NCBI GenBank assembly: GCA_026392575.1
Contig: JAPLBU010000062.1
Location: 1-16,045, forward strand
DNA length: 16,045 bases
From: Actinomycetota bacterium
GTDB lineage: Bacteria; Actinomycetota; Actinomycetes; S36-B12
Reading direction: 5' to 3'
A program made the position numbers and the translations under genes. Position 1 is the first letter of the stretch. Each line of letters begins with the position of its first letter. Below the pieces are notes generated by a model. That model had not been told where the DNA came from, made no database searches, and worked only from the letters and a program-made list of their open reading frames with translations. This document shows positions 7,208 through 14,859 of the stretch, one piece after another.

Positions 7208-8374
7208 GTGCCGCTTGACCTGACCGCCCGTCCGGAGCACAAGTTCACCTTCGGACTGTGGACCGTCGGCAACCGGGGTCGCGATCCGTTCGGTGAGGCC
7301 GTGCGGCCCAAGCTCGAGATCGTCCCGATGCTCAATGGCCTCGCTGAGCTGGGCGTCTACGGCGTCAGCTTCCACGACGACGACATGATGACCTTCGGTG
7401 CGCCGGAGGCCGAGCGGCGGGCAGAACTCGACCTGTTCAAGAAGACGCTCGATGAGACCGGCCTGGTCTGCTCGATGGCGACGACCAACCTCTTCTACCA
7501 CCCGATCTTCAAGGACGGCGCCTTCACCTCGAATGACCCGCAGGTCCGCCGCTTCGCAATCCAGAAGGCCATGCGCAACCTCGATGTGGCTGCCGAACTG
7601 GGTGCGCCGACGTACGTCTTCTGGGGCGGGCGCGAGGGTGTCGAGACGGCCGCGTCCAAGGACACCCGCGATGCACTGTCACGCTATGCCGAGGCGCTCG
7701 ACTTCCTGGCTGGCTACGTGAAGGACAAGAGCTACGACATCCGGTTCGCCCTCGAGCCCAAGCCCAATGAGCCCCGCGGCGATATCTTCCTGCCGACCGT
7801 GGGCCATGCGCTCGCCTTCATCTCGACCCTCGACAACCGCGAGATGGTCGGGCTGAACCCCGAGGTCGCGCACGAGACGATGTCTGGCTTGAGCTTCTAC
7901 CAGGGCGTGGCGCAGACGCTGTGGCAGGACAAGCTCTTCCACATCGACTTGAACGACCAGCGGATCGGCCGCTTCGACCAGGATTTCCGCTTCGGTTCCG
8001 AGGGCATCAAGGACCACTTCTTCCTGGTCCGTCTGCTCGAGAACAGCGGCTACTCGGGCGTCAAGCATTTCGACGCCCATGCGTACCGCACCGAGGACAC
8101 GGCCGGCGTGTGGGACTTCGCACGTGGCTGTATCCGCAACTACCTCGCACTCGCGGCCAAGGCTCGCGAGTTCGACCAAGATCCCCGCGTGGCGAAGGCG
8201 ATGGCGTATTCCGGCGTCGCCCAGCTCGCGGAGCCGACCGTCGGTCCGTACACAACGGAAGCGGCGGCCGGACTCATGGGAGAGCACTTCGATATCGAAG
8301 CCCTTGCACAACGAGGGTTCGGCAACGAGGCGCTCGACCAGCTCGTTGTCGATCACATCCTGGGAATCGCCTGA
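7208..8374 (+). CDS. xylA: Xylose isomerase, short actinobacterial type
   Basis: It converts D-xylose to D-xylulose in the cytoplasm using two divalent metal ions. The 388-residue length is that of the compact class I enzymes of actinomycetes. The active site is complete: His56 with Asp59 (SFHDDD), Glu183 and Lys185 (LEPKPNEPRG), Glu219 and His222 (NPEVAHE), Asp247 (HIDLND), Asp257 and Asp259 (RFDQDF) and Asp289 (KHFDAH). The start is the GTG at 7208, with GGGGAG (7198-7203) four bases upstream. It lies between xylB and the xylose-binding protein gene, giving isomerase and kinase adjacent to the transporter. Nothing appears to be missing. Repeats in the 173-bp leader suggest regulated expression. 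Confidence 0.96.
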   Translation: MPLDLTARPEHKFTFGLWTVGNRGRDPFGEAVRPKLEIVPMLNGLAELGVYGVSFHDDDMMTFGAPEAERRAELDLFKKTLDETGLVCSMATTNLFYHPIFKDGAFTSNDPQVRRFAIQKAMRNLDVAAELGAPTYVFWGGREGVETAASKDTRDALSRYAEALDFLAGYVKDKSYDIRFALEPKPNEPRGDIFLPTVGHALAFISTLDNREMVGLNPEVAHETMSGLSFYQGVAQTLWQDKLFHIDLNDQRIGRFDQDFRFGSEGIKDHFFLVRLLENSGYSGVKHFDAHAYRTEDTAGVWDFARGCIRNYLALAAKAREFDQDPRVAKAMAYSGVAQLAEPTVGPYTTEAAAGLMGEHFDIEALAQRGFGNEALDQLVVDHILGIA

Positions 8375-8414
8375 TCCCCAGGATCGACAGCTCCACCCCA
8401 CCTCACAAGAAATT

Positions 8415-8430
8415 CGCAGGTTCTCCTGCG
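8415..8430 (+). promoter_or_regulatory. Leader hairpin before the xylose-binding protein gene
   Basis: CGCAGG (8415-8420), loop TTCT, CCTGCG (8425-8430) form a perfect 6-bp stem in the 73-bp xylA-xylF gap. The ribosome-binding site (AAGGGA, 8434-8439) begins three bases after the stem. Possible roles are protecting the 5' end of the abundant binding-protein message or modulating initiation; neither is proven. Confidence 0.4.
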
Positions 8431-8447
8431 GGGAAGGGACAGCACGC

Positions 8448-9542
8448 ATGTCCAAGAAAATCTTTGGAGTAGTAGCCGGCCTCGCGGCCGCCTCCCTGCT
8501 CGTCGCCGCCTGTGGCGGCTCCACCACCAGCAGCGAGTCTTCTGCTGCTGCTCCGGCTTCGTCCGCTGCTGCCTCGGCCGCCGCGACGACCGCTCGCTGG
8601 GAGACCGCTGACCGCCCGTTCCTCGAGGCTGCATTCACGGCCGCTGGGGTCGAGTCTGACATCCAGAACGCGAACGGTGACAAGGCCAAGTTCGCGACCA
8701 TCGCCGACGGCATGATCGCCGGTGGCTGCTCGGTCATGGCCATTGTCAACCTCGACAGCGAGACCGGCGCAGCCGTTATCGCGAAGGCCACCGCTGCCGG
8801 AATCCCCGTCATCGACTACGACCGTCTCACCCTTGGTGGCGGCGCGAAGTACTACGTGTCCTTCGACAACGTCGCGGTCGGCACCGCTATCGGCGAGGGC
8901 CTCGTCAAGTGCCTCAACGATGCCGGCACCATGGCGGGCAACGTGGCGTACCTGAACGGTTCGCCGACGGACAACAACGCCACGCTGTTCAAGCAGGGCT
9001 ACTCGGCTGCCATCGAGGCTGCAGGGTTCACGCCCACCGCTGACGAGTCCGTTCCGGACTGGGACAACACGAAGGCCGGCACGATCTTCGAGCAGATGTA
9101 CACGAAGGCCAATGGCGACTTCGTTGGCGTTGCAGCTGCTAACGACGGTCTCGGTGGCGCAGCCATCGCCGTGCTCGACCGCAACGGCCAGGCCGGCAAG
9201 ATCTTCGTCACCGGTCAGGACGCCACGGACGAGGGCCTGCAGCGCGTGCTGCTCGGCACCCAGTGCATGACGGTCTACAAGGCAGTCAAGGCAGAGGCTG
9301 AGGCATCTGCGGCGATCATGATCGCGCTCGCAAACGGTGACACTGCCGCTGCTGACGCACTCGCCACGGGCACCACCGCCGATGCGACGGCCGGCACCGA
9401 CGTGCCGAGCGTCCTGCTCGTTCCGCAGCAGATCTTCCCGGAGAACGTGAAGGACGTCATCGCTGACGGCTTCACCACGGCCGACAAGGTCTGCACGACG
9501 GACGAGCTGAAGGCTGCTTGCACCAAGTACGGCGTTCAGTAA
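8448..9542 (+). CDS. xylF: D-xylose-binding lipoprotein of an ABC transporter (XylF-like)
   Basis: This is the extracytoplasmic receptor that captures xylose for the ABC transporter. Residues 1-22 form a lipoprotein signal peptide ending in the lipobox VAAC (Cys22), followed by a Ser/Ala-rich linker (24-48). The binding fold then shows RWETADRPFLEAAF (50-63), QNANGDKAKF, IVNLDSETGAAVI, IDYDRLTLGG, NGSPTDNNATLF, VPDWDN and AANDGLG, all typical of xylose-binding proteins. Family members carry a first beta-strand (of the form KVGVxLP) just before RWE; here the linker runs directly into it, so about 10-13 residues seem to be absent. AAGGGA lies eight bases upstream of the ATG. The neighbours xylA and the fused ATPase-permease fix the role. 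The 364-residue length is close to normal despite the gap. Confidence 0.88.
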   Translation: MSKKIFGVVAGLAAASLLVAACGGSTTSSESSAAAPASSAAASAAATTARWETADRPFLEAAFTAAGVESDIQNANGDKAKFATIADGMIAGGCSVMAIVNLDSETGAAVIAKATAAGIPVIDYDRLTLGGGAKYYVSFDNVAVGTAIGEGLVKCLNDAGTMAGNVAYLNGSPTDNNATLFKQGYSAAIEAAGFTPTADESVPDWDNTKAGTIFEQMYTKANGDFVGVAAANDGLGGAAIAVLDRNGQAGKIFVTGQDATDEGLQRVLLGTQCMTVYKAVKAEAEASAAIMIALANGDTAAADALATGTTADATAGTDVPSVLLVPQQIFPENVKDVIADGFTTADKVCTTDELKAACTKYGVQ

Positions 9543-9575
9543 GAACCCTCATCCGGCTCAGCCGGTAGGCACGAA

Positions 9576-9610
9576 ACGGTGGGGGCGGGTGTCTCATCCG
9601 CCCCCACCGT
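9576..9610 (+). terminator. Strong hairpin between the binding-protein and transporter genes
   Basis: ACGGTGGGGGCGG (9576-9588) and its perfect complement (9598-9610) form a 13-bp GC-rich stem with a nine-base loop. There is no U-tract, so it is more likely a partial terminator or a 3' stability element than a full terminator. Its place fits the common arrangement in which binding protein is made in excess over the ATPase and permease. A smaller palindrome, CCGGCTCAGCCGG (9553-9565), precedes it. Confidence 0.65.
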
Positions 9611-9672
9611 CGTACCGCGACCAGTTTTAGGAATCCCCAGATCCCGCACGTTGCTTGCGAGAAGGTGACGCT

Positions 9673-11703
9673 ATGAACACTGCAGACACTCCCTTGCTCG
9701 AGCTCAAGGGGATCAACAAGAGCTTCGGCCCTGTCCACGTTCTTCACGACGTCGACCTCTCCGTGTACGCGGGACAGGTGACCGCGCTGGTGGGCGACAA
9801 CGGCGCAGGCAAGAGCACGCTCATCAAGGGTGTCGCGGGCATCTACCCGTTCGACTCCGGTGAGTACCTGTTCGATGGCAAGCCGGCCCAGGTGCACGAT
9901 CCGAAGCAGGCGAACGACCTCGGCATCGAGGTCGTCTACCAGGACCTCGCGCTGTGCGACAACCTCGACGTGGTGCACAACATGTTCCTTGGGCGCGAGG
10001 AGAAGAAGGGCGCCATCCTCGACGAGATCACCATGGAGAAGCGAGCGACCGAGACCCTCAAGGGCCTGTCGGTACGCACCCTGAAGTCCGTGCGCCAGCA
10101 GGTGGCCAGCCTCTCGGGCGGCCAGCGCCAGACGGTCGCGATCGCGCGCGCCGTGCTGTGGAACTCGAAGCTGGTCATCCTCGACGAGCCGACGGCCGCG
10201 CTGGGCGTGGCCCAGACGGAGCAGGTCCTCAACCTGGTGCGCCGCCTGGCCGACAACGGTCTCGGCGTCGTCCTGATCTCGCACAACATGATCGACGTCA
10301 TGCAGGTGGCCGACAATGTCGCCTGCCTGTACCTCGGCCAGATGGCAGCCCAGGTCCCGACGGCCTCCGTCAACCACTCGACGATCGTCGAGCTGATCAC
10401 CACCGGCCGGTCCGGGGACATGGGCCTGCAACCGGACGTCGCGGCCGCTGGGGACCAGGGCGGCATCGGCCAGGCAATCAGCGACTATGTCGGCCGGGTC
10501 AAGGGCGGCGAGGTTGGCTCGCTGCCCGCCGTCCTGGGCCTGATCGTACTGTTCATCCTGTTCAGCGTGATGAAGCCGGACACCTTCTTCACGACGTTCA
10601 ACTTCGCGAACCTGCTGAACCAGGGCACCGCGATCATCGTCCTTGCCATGGGCCTGGTGTTCGTCCTGCTCCTTGGCGAGATCGACCTGTCCGCCGGATT
10701 CACCGCCGGAACGTCGGCGGCCGTCCTCGCGGTTGCGCTGTCCTCCTGGGGCTGGCCCGTTCCGCTCGCCCTCCTGCTCGGCCTTCTCACCGGCACGGTC
10801 ATCGGCCTATTCATTGGCGTGCTCGTCGCACGGCTGGGCATCCCCTCGTTCGTGGTGACGCTGGCCATGTTCCTCGCCCTGCAGGGAGTCATGCTCCTGA
10901 TCATCAGCGAGGGTGGCACCATCCGGCTTCGCAGTGACTTCCTGATCGCGATCATGAATCAGAACATGCCCCTGTGGGCCGGCTGGCTGCTGTGGGCCGT
11001 GGTCGTCCTTGGCTACGCCGTCGTCTCCTTCATGGCTATCGTCGGCCGACGCAAGGCCGGTCTGAAGGCCACGGCGACGTCCGTGTGGTTGGCCAAGTCG
11101 ATCGCCCTCGCGGTCATGCTGGGCGTGCTGATCTACCTCCTGAACCAACCGCGACAGGTGGTTCGGCCGGGAAAGATCTCCTGCGACCCGTCGAATCCGA
11201 CCGTGGGCTGCATCCCCGTCATCCAGGGCGTCCCCTGGGCCGTGCTCGTCGTCCTCGTCCTCGTCGTCTTCCTCACCTTCGTCCTCGGGCGCACCGCCTT
11301 CGGCCGGCATATCTACGCCGTCGGCGGCAACGCCGAGGCGGCCCGTCGAGCCGGCATCAGTGTCAAGGCGATCAAGACCTACTGCTTCATGATCTGTTCG
11401 ACGCTGGCGGCTGTCGCGGGTGTGCTCATCGCCTCCCGTGACAACTCGGTCTCCCCAACGACCGGTGGCGCGCAGACCCTGCTGTTCGCGGTCGGTGCGG
11501 CCGTCATTGGCGGTACGAGCCTCTTCGGCGGGCGCGGCAAGGTGATGGACGCCGTCATCGGCGGCCTGGTCATCGCCGTCATCGCGAATGGGCTGCCCCT
11601 CATCACCTCGCAGTCAGGCATTCAATACGTGGTCACGGGTCTCGTGCTGCTCGTCGCTGCGAGCGTCGACGCGATCTCGCGGAAACGTTCCACTCCCTCA
11701 TAG
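9673..11703 (+). CDS. Fused xylose ABC transporter: XylG ATPase plus XylH permease in one chain
   Basis: One uninterrupted 676-codon frame encodes both transporter subunits. The N-terminal ATPase (about 1-248) has Walker A GDNGAGKST (41-49), Q-loop Gln90, signature LSGGQ (147-151), Walker B LVILDEP (167-173) and the switch His204. The C-terminal permease (about 275-676) is XylH/RbsC-like, with roughly ten or more hydrophobic segments, MGLVFVLLLGEIDLSAGF (326-343), YAVGGNAEAARRAGI (548-562) and the terminal GGTSLFGGRGKV (613-624). A linker of about 25 residues, rich in Asp, Gly, Ala and Gln, joins them. XylG and XylH are usually separate, and many XylG proteins carry two ATPase domains. There is no stop between the halves; an internal ATG at 10420 has GGGGA only one base upstream, too close to serve well. 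AAGGTGA (9662-9668) supports the ATG at 9673. It should dimerise in the membrane to import xylose delivered by XylF. A deletion that removed a stop and a start could have made it. Confidence 0.9.
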   Translation: MNTADTPLLELKGINKSFGPVHVLHDVDLSVYAGQVTALVGDNGAGKSTLIKGVAGIYPFDSGEYLFDGKPAQVHDPKQANDLGIEVVYQDLALCDNLDVVHNMFLGREEKKGAILDEITMEKRATETLKGLSVRTLKSVRQQVASLSGGQRQTVAIARAVLWNSKLVILDEPTAALGVAQTEQVLNLVRRLADNGLGVVLISHNMIDVMQVADNVACLYLGQMAAQVPTASVNHSTIVELITTGRSGDMGLQPDVAAAGDQGGIGQAISDYVGRVKGGEVGSLPAVLGLIVLFILFSVMKPDTFFTTFNFANLLNQGTAIIVLAMGLVFVLLLGEIDLSAGFTAGTSAAVLAVALSSWGWPVPLALLLGLLTGTVIGLFIGVLVARLGIPSFVVTLAMFLALQGVMLLIISEGGTIRLRSDFLIAIMNQNMPLWAGWLLWAVVVLGYAVVSFMAIVGRRKAGLKATATSVWLAKSIALAVMLGVLIYLLNQPRQVVRPGKISCDPSNPTVGCIPVIQGVPWAVLVVLVLVVFLTFVLGRTAFGRHIYAVGGNAEAARRAGISVKAIKTYCFMICSTLAAVAGVLIASRDNSVSPTTGGAQTLLFAVGAAVIGGTSLFGGRGKVMDAVIGGLVIAVIANGLPLITSQSGIQYVVTGLVLLVAASVDAISRKRSTPS

Positions 11704-11725
11704 ACAAGGATTGGTCGGCAGGCGC

Positions 11726-12897
11726 ATGGTCACACGCACCGCGGCGACCCAGGACGATCTACGGCGCCACAATCGCGCGCGCCTGTTGCGGCATCTGCAC
11801 GAGGGGGGTGCGGTCAGCCGTTCGGACCTGGTCGCATACAGCGGACTAAACAGGAGCACGGTCGGGGTCCTCGTATCTGAGTTGGCTGACGTAGGACTCG
11901 TCACCGAGGTGGCGGGCTCGGCAGGTCAGGTCGGTCGACCGGCATTGATGGTGCAACCGGCGGCCGAGTCGGCCGTCGTCATTGCCTTCGACCTCCGCGT
12001 CGAGCGCACGGTTGTCGCGCTGGTCGGCCTGGGTGGGAGGGTCCTTGCACGCAAGGAGCAACGGCATAAGCGCACCAGCTACACACCGCAGGCGGCGATG
12101 CGCAACATCACCATCCTGACGGAACAGATGCTCGCATTGTCTCCGCCGACATCCTGGTGGGTGGGCCTGGGCATCGGCGTGCCCGGCATCGTCGATCACG
12201 CCGATGGTCGCGTGCTGCTGGCACCGAATCTGGGCTGGGCCGACGTGCCGTTCGGCGACATGGTGCGCGAAGCCATTGGCACGCAGTATGGGTTCACTCC
12301 GACCGTAGCCGTCAGTAACGATGCCGACCTCGGTGCGGTGGCTGAGCACGTTCGTGGTGTGGGAGCACACAATCGCAACGTCATCTACGTCTCCGGAGAA
12401 GTCGGAATCGGCGGCGGCATCATCATGGACGGCCGTCCGATGTCGGGAGCGGGCGGCTACGGCGGTGAAGTTGGCCACATGGTCGTCAACCCCCAAGGCG
12501 TGCTGTGCCGATGCGGCGCCCAGGGCTGCTGGGAGACGGAGAGATCGAGATCACCGATGTGATCGCGGCGGCAAATGCGGGTAATCGCAAGGCGCGGGCG
12601 GCGATCGAGACTGCTGGCGAATGGCTGGGGATCGGCTTGGCCAACCTCGTCAATCTGTTCAACCCCGAGGTCATCGTCCTTGGTGGACACCTGCGAATCC
12701 TGTTCCCACTCGTGAGCGGAACTGTCTATCGGCGCATTCACTACGCCCTTCCGGCCGCGCGGGAGCAGGCACGCGTCGAGGTGCCGGCGCTCAAGGGCGA
12801 CAGCACGCTTCTGGGTGCAGCGGAGATGGCATTCGATGACCTGCTGAGCGACCCCGTCGGTGTGCTGGCGCGTTCACATCATGCCGTTGCACCCTGA
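11726..12897 (+). pseudogene. xylR: ROK-family xylose repressor (XylR-like), frameshifted
   Basis: ROK regulators bind operators with an N-terminal winged helix and sense a sugar with a kinase-like domain. Residues 12-60 form the helix-turn-helix (RSDLVAYSGLNRSTVGVLVSEL). The sugar domain has GIGVPGIVD (149-157), VSNDADLGAVAEH (196-208), GEVGHMVV (247-254) and the zinc motif CRCGAQGCWE (261-270). Just after it, near 12535-12550, this frame ends at TGA 12560-12562, while the rest continues in another frame to 12897 (DVIAAANAGNRKA, LGIGLANLVNLFNPEVIVLGG). Between them, the roughly 20-40 residues that normally separate these parts are missing. The ATG at 11726 gives the expected N-terminus; the ribosome-binding site is weak, and the gene is 22 bases after the transporter gene. 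As written the sensor domain is broken, which would leave the cluster poorly controlled. A sequence error is equally possible. Confidence 0.82.
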
Positions 12898-13726
12898 TCG
12901 GCACGTGCGCCTTGTAGCGGGCGACATCGAGGTCGTCGTCGATCTGGCTGAGGGCGCGCGAGCCACCGGGTGGAGCATGTCGGGCATCGAGGTTCTGGCA
13001 TCGCATGGACCCGATCCGGTGGAGCACGGCATGTACCCGATGGCGCCGTGGGCCGGCCGGCTTGGGGGCAATCGCGTTCACTGGAGAGGCCGGGACCACG
13101 ATCTCCCCGTCACCTACGAGCCGTGGGCCATTCACGGCACCGTGTTGCGTCAGCGTGCGACCGTGCTCGAACTCGAGGTGGACGCCGACCGGGCCCGGTT
13201 GCTCGCCCGAGTAGAGGACCACCCCGGCTGGCCGTGGCCGGCTGCCGTCGACATCTGCTGGGACGGACGACCGACGGTGGTGACGACGTCGATATCGGTG
13301 CATGCCCTGACCGAGTCGTTCCCCGTCGTGATGGGCTGGCACCCGTGGTTCCGGCGCCATCTCGGCGTCGGCGATCCGCTGGAATGGACGCTGGCGGCCA
13401 CCGGGCAGCTCGAGAAGGGGATCGACCAGCTCCCCACCGGGCGAGTGCTCACCTTCGATGCGGGTGCTGGCCCGTTCGATGACGCCTTCGCCGTGCCAAG
13501 CGGACAGGCGACGGTCTGCTGGCCGGGGGCGATGGCGATCGACATCGCCACGGAGGGGAGCTGGTATGTCGTCTTCGACGCATTGCCAGACAGCGTGTGC
13601 GTGGAGCCGCAGAGCGGCCCACCCGATGGGCTGCGTACCGCATACGGGAGCACGGTTGCCGTCGCTGCGCCGGACGCACCCGTCACCATGGTGACCACGT
13701 GGTCGGTGCGTGACCTGTCTCAGTGA
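12881..13726 (+). CDS. Aldose 1-epimerase family protein, probable xylose mutarotase
   Basis: The galactose-mutarotase fold interconverts alpha and beta anomers of aldoses. The 281 residues show substrate-site motifs MAPWAGRLGGNRV (54-66), His85 in PWAIHG (81-86), His154 in GWHPWF (152-157) and the probable catalytic base Glu242 in CVEPQSGPPDG (240-250). The ATG at 12881 overlaps the regulator's end by 17 bases; a GTG at 12860 would add seven residues, and neither has a strong ribosome-binding site. Its position as last gene of the xylose cluster suggests it supplies the anomer that xylose isomerase prefers, which is inferred from context. Its stop overlaps the converging oxidoreductase gene by seven bases. 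Confidence 0.87.
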   Translation: MPLHPDRHVRLVAGDIEVVVDLAEGARATGWSMSGIEVLASHGPDPVEHGMYPMAPWAGRLGGNRVHWRGRDHDLPVTYEPWAIHGTVLRQRATVLELEVDADRARLLARVEDHPGWPWPAAVDICWDGRPTVVTTSISVHALTESFPVVMGWHPWFRRHLGVGDPLEWTLAATGQLEKGIDQLPTGRVLTFDAGAGPFDDAFAVPSGQATVCWPGAMAIDIATEGSWYVVFDALPDSVCVEPQSGPPDGLRTAYGSTVAVAAPDAPVTMVTTWSVRDLSQ

Positions 13727-14760
13727 TAGGTGTGGCCGGCCGGAGGCTCTAGGCGGACGATCGTCCCGGTCTCGGCGGCGAGGCGTGCGGCATCCATGAC
13801 CCGCATCGTCTCGACGCCATCGTCGATCGTCACGGGGTCACGGCCTTGACCTCGGATCGCCGCAGCGGTCTGTGCGTAGAAGTCCGGCCATGCCCCGCGC
13901 TCCAAGGGCACCCATTGGTCCGTCGGGTTGCTCGCGTCATCGAACGTGCGCAGCAGTGCCTCAGTTCCGGGCAGGCGGACCCCCCAGTCAGGAGCGGCCG
14001 GATCGCCACCTGCGGCAAGCTCGACCTCCTGCGCATCGGCGACGTCGATGCGCAGGCCACCGCGGGTGCCGAGCAGCAGCATGCGCGGTTCGCCGATTGC
14101 CGTCACCTGGCTGACGGTCATGATGCTGATGGCACCTGACGTGTGCGTGAGGATCACGCTGCTGTCGTCGATGAGCTGCATCGCCTGGTCGATGGCGTGC
14201 ACCCCGAGGTCGTAGAGCAGGCCGCCCAGGTCCTCGGGAGCGGCCGATCCGCGCCAGCCCTCCTTCGGGATGACGCGCATCTTCACGATGCGGGACTCGA
14301 AGCGATGGACATTCCCGAGGCGACCCTCCGCCAGCACTCGCTGCGCGGTGCGGATATCGCTGTCCCAGCGCCGGTTCTGGTAGGGGATCAAGTGCCGGTC
14401 GTGTGCGCGCGCTATCTCGGCGAGTTCGCGCGCCGTGTCAGCGTCCGCCGCGATCGGCTTGTCGAGCACCACGTGCAGGCCGGCCTCAAGTGCGGCCTTG
14501 GCGTAGGGGACATGCGTGATGTTGGCCGTGCTGATCGCAGCCAGCTCGTGGCCGCCCGCCCAGGCCTGCTCGGGGGTCTGGTAGATGGTGGCGTCAGGGT
14601 GGTCGTGGCGGGCCTGCGCAGCACGCTCGGGGTTGCTCGTGACGATGGCATCGAGGGCGAGGTCAGGTGTCGCAGCGATCAGGGGCGCGTGGAACAGCCG
14701 GCCGCCGAGGCCGTACCCCACGAGGACTACGGACAAGGGTCGGTCGGTGACGGCGGACAT
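13720..14760 (-). CDS. Gfo/Idh/MocA-family NAD(P)-dependent oxidoreductase
   Basis: Members oxidise or reduce sugars, inositols and related compounds with NAD(P). The 346-residue chain opens with a Rossmann strand and glycine motif VVLVGYGLGGRLFHAP (11-26), contains the family motif LDKP (99-102) with catalytic Lys101, IPYQNRRWD (125-133), and the active-site segment YDLGVHAIDQ (183-192) with His188. The C-terminal sheet domain follows. The ATG at 14760 is the natural start; no clear ribosome-binding site precedes it. An upstream in-frame extension to 15201 is only the antisense of the dehydrogenase gene. It diverges from the short-chain dehydrogenase gene and converges on the xylose cluster. 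The substrate cannot be told from sequence. Confidence 0.9.
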   Translation of the reverse strand: MSAVTDRPLSVVLVGYGLGGRLFHAPLIAATPDLALDAIVTSNPERAAQARHDHPDATIYQTPEQAWAGGHELAAISTANITHVPYAKAALEAGLHVVLDKPIAADADTARELAEIARAHDRHLIPYQNRRWDSDIRTAQRVLAEGRLGNVHRFESRIVKMRVIPKEGWRGSAAPEDLGGLLYDLGVHAIDQAMQLIDDSSVILTHTSGAISIMTVSQVTAIGEPRMLLLGTRGGLRIDVADAQEVELAAGGDPAAPDWGVRLPGTEALLRTFDDASNPTDQWVPLERGAWPDFYAQTAAAIRGQGRDPVTIDDGVETMRVMDAARLAAETGTIVRLEPPAGHTYH

Positions 14761-14785
14761 GCGGTGAGTTAACCACCCCCCTACT

Positions 14786-14847
14786 GTTGAGTGGCGGGCC
14801 TTGGGGCGTTCTGAAGCGTCAGACACCCCCACGCCCCGCCACTCAAC
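14786..14847. promoter_or_regulatory. 13-bp dyad in the divergent promoter region
   Basis: GTTGAGTGGCGGG (14786-14798) and its exact complement (14835-14847) flank 36 bases. Inside, GGGGCGT follows the left arm, while the right arm is preceded by ACG, so the RNA stem could extend past a small bulge. The region separates the divergent oxidoreductase and dehydrogenase genes. The right arm ends one base before the dehydrogenase's AAGGAGGAG (14849-14857). It could be a shared operator or, in RNA, a structure controlling translation. Confidence 0.55.
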
Positions 14848-14859
14848 GAAGGAGGAGCC

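Noticed and set aside
7679..8812. Minus-strand frame of 377 codons opposite xylA and xylF
   Set aside because: It lies opposite genes with complete catalytic and lipoprotein motifs and shows no family resemblance of its own.
9472..10431. Minus-strand frame of 319 codons opposite the ATPase domain
   Set aside because: It is the reverse of a conserved ABC ATPase; its Val/Asp/Leu/His-rich content reflects the codon pattern of the sense gene.
10420..11703. Separate start of the permease at the internal ATG 10420
   Set aside because: The nearest purine-rich stretch is one base from the ATG, too close for initiation, and the upstream frame reads through without a stop.
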